Source of the DNA: Burkholderiaceae bacterium
Lineage (GTDB): Bacteria > Pseudomonadota > Gammaproteobacteria > Burkholderiales > Burkholderiaceae
Assembly (NCBI GenBank): GCA_947461335.1
Contig: CANHLB010000004.1
Span: 1 to 23,417 of the forward strand
DNA: 23,417 nucleotides
Direction: 5' to 3'
In this document: one piece after another, positions 18,199-23,417 of the stretch
How the letters are laid out: each line of letters opens with the position of its first letter
Position numbering within the stretch: position 1 is the stretch's first letter
Position numbers and translations under genes: made by a program
Notes under the pieces: model-generated
The model's input: only the letters and a program-made list of their open reading frames with translations
What the model was told of the DNA's origin: nothing
Databases searched by the model: none

Positions 18199-19545
18199 AT
18201 GAAGGTTATTTCTGATTTAAATCAACCCACCCTCGTTGATCGCAGCCTCGCTGCCGTTTGGCATCCCTGCACTCAGATGAAACATCACGAGTCTTTTCCT
18301 CTGATTGCCATCACCAAAGGTAAGGGTCCATGGCTTTATGACGAGGAGGGAAACGCACTGCTCGATTGCATCAGTTCTTGGTGGACTAATTTATTTGGAC
18401 ACTCCAACCCCCGAATTAACCAAGCGATTTCCAATCAACTAGAAAAGATTGAGCATGTCATGCTGGCTGGATTTACTCATCGGCCAGTAGTTGAGCTTTC
18501 TGAAAAACTCTCCGCACTCACCAATGGCAATTTAGGTCACGTATTTTATGCATCCGATGGTGCATCTGCAGTAGAGATTGCGTTAAAGATGAGTCATCAC
18601 TTTTGGCAATTGAATGGCAAAACTCAAAAGAAAAAATTTGTTTGTCTACAAAATGGCTACCACGGTGAAACACTAGGCGCATTGGCAGTAACCGATGTAG
18701 CCATTTTTAGGGAAGCATATGGGTCGCTTTTGCAAGATGTGTATACCGTCACATCACCTGATGCACGCAAAGCAAAATCTGGTGAGAGTGCAATAGATGT
18801 GGCAAAACATGCAGCAGCTGAATTAGAACAGTTATTTAAAAAAGAGCATCAACATATTGCCGCTATCATCATTGAGCCTCTAGTGCAATGCGCAGGCCAA
18901 ATGGCTATGCATGCGCCAGAATATCTTCGTCTCGTAAAAGACTTATGTAATCAGTATGAGATACACCTTATAGCCGATGAGATTGCTGTTGGTTGTGGAC
19001 GCAGCGGAAAGTTTTTTGCTTGTGAGCATGCTGGCATTTGGCCCGACTTTCTAACCCTATCCAAAGGTATTAGCGGCGGCTACCTCCCCCTCTCACTTTG
19101 TATGACTACGAATACCATTTATCGTGCTTTTTATAGCGATAAAACACAACACGGCTTCTTGCATTCTCATTCCTATACAGGAAACCCATTAGCATGTGCA
19201 GCAGCGCTCGCTAGCTTAGAAATTTTTGCATCTGACAATATTCTAGAGAAAAATGTCATTGGCTCACAAGACTTGGCTAAAGCATTTGCATGGGCAAAAA
19301 CAGATTCTCGGATTGAGCACTGGCGCCAACAGGGAATGATTCTGGCTTTTGATGTTAAAAAAGAGAGGATTAAAAATACCAATAGCTTTGCTCTTGAAAT
19401 GTTTAACAAAGGTATAGAAGAGGGAGTTCTCATTAGACCAATTGGCAATACAGTTTATGTAATGCCTCCATATATTCTCTCTGCTGAAGAAACCATGCAA
19501 ATGGGAACATCTGTGCAGCGGGCACTTGAAAAGGTGCTGGCATAA
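18199..19545 (+). CDS. bioA: Adenosylmethionine--8-amino-7-oxononanoate aminotransferase BioA
   Basis: This PLP enzyme makes 7,8-diaminopelargonate (DAPA) from KAPA. The 448-residue fold-type I aminotransferase has the entry motif WHPCTQM (21-27), SSWWTNLFGH (59-68), YASDGASAVEIALK (117-130), GYHGE (153-157), the PLP-ring Asp260 in ADEIAVGCGRSGK, and the PLP lysine Lys289 in LSKGISGGY. The residue aligned with E. coli Tyr17, which helps select the substrate, is Cys24. The ATG has no evident ribosome site and may be leaderless or weakly initiated. It starts the bioAFD operon, with bioF 2 nt downstream. Confidence 0.96.
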   Translation: MKVISDLNQPTLVDRSLAAVWHPCTQMKHHESFPLIAITKGKGPWLYDEEGNALLDCISSWWTNLFGHSNPRINQAISNQLEKIEHVMLAGFTHRPVVELSEKLSALTNGNLGHVFYASDGASAVEIALKMSHHFWQLNGKTQKKKFVCLQNGYHGETLGALAVTDVAIFREAYGSLLQDVYTVTSPDARKAKSGESAIDVAKHAAAELEQLFKKEHQHIAAIIIEPLVQCAGQMAMHAPEYLRLVKDLCNQYEIHLIADEIAVGCGRSGKFFACEHAGIWPDFLTLSKGISGGYLPLSLCMTTNTIYRAFYSDKTQHGFLHSHSYTGNPLACAAALASLEIFASDNILEKNVIGSQDLAKAFAWAKTDSRIEHWRQQGMILAFDVKKERIKNTNSFALEMFNKGIEEGVLIRPIGNTVYVMPPYILSAEETMQMGTSVQRALEKVLA

Positions 19546-19547
19546 CA

Positions 19548-20777
19548 ATGTCCTTTCTTGCCTTACAACTTGCTAAAGAACAAATTGCAGATTTAGAGCT
19601 ACAACTCCTAAAACGCAAACTCAGGGTCTCGCAATCACCCTGTGACACCAATGCAGTAGTTGGAGATAGGCAGCTCAAGGCTTTTTGCAGCAATGATTAC
19701 TTAGGCCTCGCTAATCACCCTGACCTGATTAAAGCTCTGGCGGAAGGTAGTAAAAAATATGGCGTTGGTAGTGGTGCCTCTCATCTGATTAGCGGCCATA
19801 GTGCAGCACATGAACTATTAGAAAAGAAGTTGGCATCCTTTCAGGAACCATTTATTCCCAATGCACGGGCTCTATTTTTTAGCAGCGGCTACCTGGCCAA
19901 TCTTACAGCCATTACTGGCTTTGCAAAGCTTGCTCCTCGCAATGGGCTCAGTCTTTATTCTGCCAAACTTAATCATGCTTCGCTGATTGATGGTATCCGC
20001 TTAGCTAGCGCACAAAACAATGCCTCAGTTCATCTGTTTGATCACACACAACTTGACTCATTGCTTAATGTACTTAAAGAAGATACAAAACCTCTTAAGC
20101 TCATCGTGACCGATGGCGTCTTTAGCATGGATGGAGATTTAGCACCCGTTAAAGAATTACTAAAAATAGCAGAACAACATGATGCTCTTTTGTTGGTAGA
20201 TGATGCTCATGGATTTGGTGTGCTAGGCGAGCAAGGTCATGGCATCTTAGAGCAAGAAAACATTCGCTCTGATCGAATTATTTATATTGGTACCCTAGGC
20301 AAAGCTGCTGGTGTTAGTGGAGCATTTATTTGTGCTCAAGATTATTTTATTGAATGGCTTATTCAAAAGGGGCGCCCCTATATTTACAGCACTGCTACCC
20401 CGCCAGCCATTGCGCACACATTAGTCAAAAGTTTGGAGATCATCGAAGGAGATGAAGGTAAAAAGCGTCGCGCACAACTATCTCGGCTTATTAAGGTATG
20501 GCAAGATGAAATGACATTTGCAGGCTGGACTAAATCTCCCTCTTGCACGTCCATTCAGCCTGTCATCTTAGGCAGCAATGCGAGTGCGCTCATGGCTGCA
20601 AAACTACTAGATGATGCGGGATATTGGATCCCAGCAATTCGTCCGCCAACTGTTCCCGTAGGTAGTGCCCGCTTACGCATCACTTTTTCAGCAAACCATA
20701 GTGTTGATGATGTGCGCGAACTTATTCGTACCTTAAAAGATATTGAGCAAAAGATCCTTGAGAAAAATTCCACATGA
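19548..20777 (+). CDS. bioF: 8-amino-7-oxononanoate synthase BioF
   Basis: This alpha-oxoamine synthase condenses pimeloyl-ACP or pimeloyl-CoA with L-alanine to give KAPA, the BioA substrate. In 409 residues it shows SNDYLGLANHP (48-58), GVGSGASHLISGH (72-84), the His of LNHASLIDG (141-149), VDDAHGFG (217-224) and the PLP lysine Lys252 in IGTLGKAAG, followed by YIYSTATPP and the C-terminal IRPPTVPVGSARLRI. The ATG comes 2 nt after the bioA stop and the stop overlaps bioD as ATGA. BioF fits better than the relative Kbl because of the neighbouring bio genes and these motifs. Confidence 0.96.
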   Translation: MSFLALQLAKEQIADLELQLLKRKLRVSQSPCDTNAVVGDRQLKAFCSNDYLGLANHPDLIKALAEGSKKYGVGSGASHLISGHSAAHELLEKKLASFQEPFIPNARALFFSSGYLANLTAITGFAKLAPRNGLSLYSAKLNHASLIDGIRLASAQNNASVHLFDHTQLDSLLNVLKEDTKPLKLIVTDGVFSMDGDLAPVKELLKIAEQHDALLLVDDAHGFGVLGEQGHGILEQENIRSDRIIYIGTLGKAAGVSGAFICAQDYFIEWLIQKGRPYIYSTATPPAIAHTLVKSLEIIEGDEGKKRRAQLSRLIKVWQDEMTFAGWTKSPSCTSIQPVILGSNASALMAAKLLDDAGYWIPAIRPPTVPVGSARLRITFSANHSVDDVRELIRTLKDIEQKILEKNST

Positions 20778-21502
20778 GTAAGGCATCAGGATTCTTTGTC
20801 ACTGGTACTGATACAGAGGTTGGCAAAACCTTAGTCAGTGCTGCGTTGATTCTGAAGCTTCGAAACCAAGGGCTTAATGCAATGGGATTTAAACCTGTAG
20901 TTGCAGGTACGTATCAAAATAGCAATGGCAGCACTCTCAACGAAGATATCGAAACTTTGCGCATTGCTTCTGACCTAAAGCCTGGGCAAGTAGACCTATG
21001 CCCATATGTATTGGATACTCCTGCAGCACCTCATTTAATTGCAAGCAAACAAGGGATTTGCCTTGATCTAGACACTATTTTGCAGGCCTTTCAACAGATT
21101 CAAAATCAAAGCGACTTGATTGTTGTAGAGGGCGCTGGAGGATTTTTGGTTCCCATTAATGATCGTGAGGATCTAGGTAATCTTGCACAGCAGATCGCTT
21201 TACCGGTCATCTTGGTAGTGGGAATGAAATTGGGCTGCATCAATCATGCTCTGCTCACTCAAGAAGCGATTAAAGTCCGTGGATTAAAATTGGCTGGATG
21301 GGTAGCTAATTCCCTATCGATTGAAATGCCATTGCTACAAGAAAATATTACTTCACTTCAATCCAAAATCCATGCGCCTTTTTTAGGATTGATTCCTGTT
21401 CTACCAAAAGCACTTCAAAAAGCAGATAACAGCCCTTATTCAATTGAAGCACTTGATTTTGCTGCAGAGCACATTCAAATACCAAACAATAAGATCCTTT
21501 AA
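20774..21502 (+). CDS. bioD: ATP-dependent dethiobiotin synthetase BioD
   Basis: This enzyme closes the ureido ring of DAPA with CO2 and ATP, giving dethiobiotin for BioB. The 242-residue protein has the P-loop GTDTEVGKT (11-19), Lys40 in GFKPVVAG, VEGAGGFLVPI (118-128) for Mg-ATP binding, and GCINHALLT. The start overlaps bioF as ATGA. It closes the bioAFD unit; 48 nt separate it from the next gene, so the following amidohydrolase may be read through or have its own promoter. Confidence 0.96.
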   Translation: MSKASGFFVTGTDTEVGKTLVSAALILKLRNQGLNAMGFKPVVAGTYQNSNGSTLNEDIETLRIASDLKPGQVDLCPYVLDTPAAPHLIASKQGICLDLDTILQAFQQIQNQSDLIVVEGAGGFLVPINDREDLGNLAQQIALPVILVVGMKLGCINHALLTQEAIKVRGLKLAGWVANSLSIEMPLLQENITSLQSKIHAPFLGLIPVLPKALQKADNSPYSIEALDFAAEHIQIPNNKIL

Positions 21503-21550
21503 GTTATCGCTTGAGGTGCAACCGGCAAGACTTTCAGATAAGATAAAGGC

Positions 21551-22747
21551 ATGCATTTACTTCCTGAAATCACCGATTCTGCAGAAGCTATCCAAGAAAT
21601 TCGGCGCAATATTCATGCTCATCCTGAATTGCGTTTTGAAGAAAACCGCACGGCCGACTTAGTTGCAGAAGCACTTTCTAGCTGGGGTATTACGGTTTAT
21701 CGAGGCATGGGTAAAACTGGAGTTGTAGGCAGACTAGATGGTGATCTGGGACTGGGCAAGATGATCGGATTACGTGCCGATATGGATGCACTCCCACTGC
21801 AAGAACATAATAATTTTGCACATACCTCCCGCAATGCAGGCAAGATGCATGCTTGTGGTCATGATGGTCACACTGCAATGTTGTTGGGTGCTGCGCAATA
21901 CCTTTCAAATCATCGTGACTTCAAAGGCACCGTGATATTCATTTTCCAGCCAGCTGAAGAAGGTGGTGCTGGTGCAAACGAAATGATCAAAGATGGTCTC
22001 TTTACAGAATTCCCTTGCGATGCGGTGTTTGGTTTACACAACTGGCCGGGATTAGCTGAAGGTCATTTTGGCGTGACATCAGGCCCGATGATGGCATCAA
22101 GTAATTCATTTGAAATTACTATTACAGGCAAAGGTGGTCATGCTGCCTTACCTCACAATAGCGCAGACCCAGTATTAACTGGTGCTCAAGTTGTATTGGC
22201 ACTGCAAAGCATCATCACTCGCAATAAAAAGCCCGTAGATGCTGCCGTTCTCTCAGTGACTCAATTTCACGCAGGAGAGACGAGCAATGTCATTCCTGAT
22301 AGTGCATTTATTGGTGGGACTATTCGCACCTTTACGCTCGATGTACTCAATCTAATGGAGCAGCGTCTGCGAGAAATTTCTCATAGCCTTGCAACTGCCT
22401 TTGATTGCCAGGCAGAAATTGCTTTTAAGAGAAGTTATCCGCCACTGATTAATCATGATGCTGAAGTACAGTTTGCCAGCGAAGTTATGGGTGAAATAGT
22501 AGGAAAGCAAAACGTCAATACGAATATTGACCCAACAATGGGTGCAGAAGATTTTGCCTTTATGTTGTTGGAAAAACCTGGCTGCTATGTCTTTTTAGGC
22601 AATGGCGACGGGGATCATCGTTCTGTAGGACATGGCATGGGACCGTGCCATCTCCATAATCCATCTTATGACTTTAACGATGCATTGATTCCGGTGGGCG
22701 TGAGCTACTGGGTAAAACTAGCTCAACGCTACCTAGAGAAAAACTAA
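21551..22747 (+). CDS. M20 family metallo-amidohydrolase (hippurate hydrolase-like)
   Basis: This is a cytoplasmic dinuclear metal-dependent amidohydrolase of the M20D group, the family of hippurate hydrolases and N-acyl-L-amino-acid amidohydrolases. The 398 residues show RADMDALP (75-82), the metal ligands Cys102 and His104 in HACGHDGHT, Glu136/Glu137 in PAEEGG, His163 in GLHNWP, the dimerisation lid starting near GKGGHAALPH, and the last ligand His369 in CHLHNPSYDFND. There is no signal peptide. The exact substrate cannot be read from the sequence. The ATG has AAAGG only 1 nt upstream, so initiation looks weak. It lies 48 nt after bioD in the same orientation; a link to biotin metabolism is not established. 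Confidence 0.92.
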   Translation: MHLLPEITDSAEAIQEIRRNIHAHPELRFEENRTADLVAEALSSWGITVYRGMGKTGVVGRLDGDLGLGKMIGLRADMDALPLQEHNNFAHTSRNAGKMHACGHDGHTAMLLGAAQYLSNHRDFKGTVIFIFQPAEEGGAGANEMIKDGLFTEFPCDAVFGLHNWPGLAEGHFGVTSGPMMASSNSFEITITGKGGHAALPHNSADPVLTGAQVVLALQSIITRNKKPVDAAVLSVTQFHAGETSNVIPDSAFIGGTIRTFTLDVLNLMEQRLREISHSLATAFDCQAEIAFKRSYPPLINHDAEVQFASEVMGEIVGKQNVNTNIDPTMGAEDFAFMLLEKPGCYVFLGNGDGDHRSVGHGMGPCHLHNPSYDFNDALIPVGVSYWVKLAQRYLEKN

Positions 22748-22750
22748 ATC

Positions 22751-22776
22751 TTCTAGAAACTGAGATCTCTTAAGAG
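22751..22776. repeat. Tandem palindromes between convergent genes
   Basis: Three short perfect palindromes lie end to end in the 22-bp gap between the amidohydrolase and enoyl-CoA hydratase stops: TTCTAGAA (22751-22758), GAGATCTC (22762-22769) and CTCTTAAGAG (22767-22776). AAACT and AGTTT (22757-22779) flank the last two. They could form a weak bidirectional terminator, but the stems are short and the second and third overlap. Confidence 0.35.
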
Positions 22777-23417
22777 TTTGTGAATTTAGCTGGACGCTTT
22801 TCTATGAATGCAGCCATACCCTCTTTTTGATCGTTTGTTCCAAAGCAAGTGTGAAACAAACGACGCTCAAAATGGATGCCCTCTGAAAGCGTAGTTTCAT
22901 AAGCAGTGTTGACTGCTTCTTTGACCATCATGGTTGTCAGTAGCGGCATATCAGCAATTTCTTTCGCAATCGCTTTTACTTCTCTCAATAAATCTTCCTT
23001 TGGAAAGACTCGAGATACCAAACCAGAACGCTCAGCCTCTGCAGCATCCATCATTCTTCCAGTTAATGCTAGATCCATTGCTTTCGCTTTAGAGACTGCA
23101 CGCGGTAAACGCTGAGTGCCGCCAGCTCCTGGGGTGATACCTAATTTAATTTCCGGTTGCGCAAATTTTGCATTATCTGCAGCCATGATGGTGTCACACA
23201 TCATTGCTAGCTCACAGCCACCACCTAGCGCATAGCCTGATACTGCAGCAATCACAGGCTTACGAACTTTTTGCATATGTTCCCAATTTCGGGAAATAAA
23301 ATTGTGCCGATAAACGTCTTGCAAGTTACGCTTCGCCATTGCTGCAATATCAGCACCAGCAGCAAATGCTTTCTCGCTACCTGTCACAATGATGCAACCA
23401 ATATTGTCATCCGCATC
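22770..23417 (-). CDS. Enoyl-CoA hydratase (5' end outside window)
   Basis: This crotonase-fold enzyme hydrates 2-enoyl-CoA in beta-oxidation. The reading frame is open to the right edge, where the residues before VTGSEKAF still fit the family, so the start is outside and 215 residues are visible. Signatures are the oxyanion-hole and CoA loop [19 protein letters not shown] with the first catalytic Glu, and [20 protein letters not shown] with the second catalytic Glu and oxyanion loop. Both catalytic glutamates being present argues for a true hydratase rather than an isomerase or decarboxylase relative. It is convergent with the amidohydrolase. The specific paralogue (short-chain ECH or PaaF-like) cannot be fixed. 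Confidence 0.92.
   Translation of the reverse strand, partial: DADDNIGCIIVTGSEKAFAAGADIAAMAKRNLQDVYRHNFISRNWEHMQKVRKPVIAAVSGYALGGGCELAMMCDTIMAADNAKFAQPEIKLGITPGAGGTQRLPRAVSKAKAMDLALTGRMMDAAEAERSGLVSRVFPKEDLLREVKAIAKEIADMPLLTTMMVKEAVNTAYETTLSEGIHFERRLFHTCFGTNDQKEGMAAFIEKRPAKFTNS

Noticed and set aside
1..23417. Mobile elements, CRISPR arrays, tRNA/rRNA genes, replication origin, defence or secondary-metabolite systems
   Set aside because: No transposase, integrase, regularly spaced repeats, tRNA-like cloverleaf or rRNA sequence was seen; nearly every base is accounted for by housekeeping genes.

Overview
The window looks like a chromosomal segment of a betaproteobacterium of the Burkholderiales. 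The best guess is a low-GC, streamlined member such as Polynucleobacter. This rests on a complete dcw (division and cell wall) cluster preceded by coq7, the beta-type protein signatures, the moderate-to-low GC seen by eye, and very tight gene packing. The genus is an inference; the gene identities are not in doubt.

Region 1 (31-16117, all minus strand, so transcription runs right to left) is an uninterrupted dcw operon in the classical order: mraZ, rsmH, ftsL, ftsI, murE, murF, mraY, murD, ftsW, murG, murC, ddl, ftsQ, ftsA. ftsZ would be expected just beyond the left edge. Nearly all junctions overlap (ATGA, GTGA, TGATG, or 8-10 nt) or are separated by 9-12 nt, so strong translational coupling is likely. 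The cluster supplies the cytoplasmic Mur ligases, the lipid I/II enzymes MraY and MurG, the septal synthase pair FtsW-FtsI, and the divisome proteins FtsL, FtsQ and FtsA. Immediately upstream of mraZ is a promoter (17-bp spacer) overlapping three GTGGG-type repeats at exact 10-bp intervals, the expected operator for MraZ.

Region 2 (16118-16429) is the only gap above 300 bp. It carries the mraZ promoter/operator, a 16-bp dyad upstream of it, and an AT-rich stretch with three consecutive inverted repeats.

Region 3 (16430-21502) holds biotin and ubiquinone genes. bioB and coq7 form a minus-strand pair. Across an 89-bp divergent spacer, bioA, bioF and bioD form a plus-strand operon. Together BioF, BioA, BioD and BioB give the four late steps from pimeloyl thioester to biotin. 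No bioC or bioH lies in the window.

Region 4 (21551-23417) holds a plus-strand M20-family amidohydrolase and a convergent enoyl-CoA hydratase cut by the right edge.

This is mostly a conserved housekeeping region. I found no mobile element, CRISPR array, RNA gene or convincing novel system. The points worth a second look are regulatory (mraZ upstream region, intergenic dyads, divergent bio spacer) or are small protein peculiarities (Cys at the BioA Tyr17 position, a basic insert in MurD).
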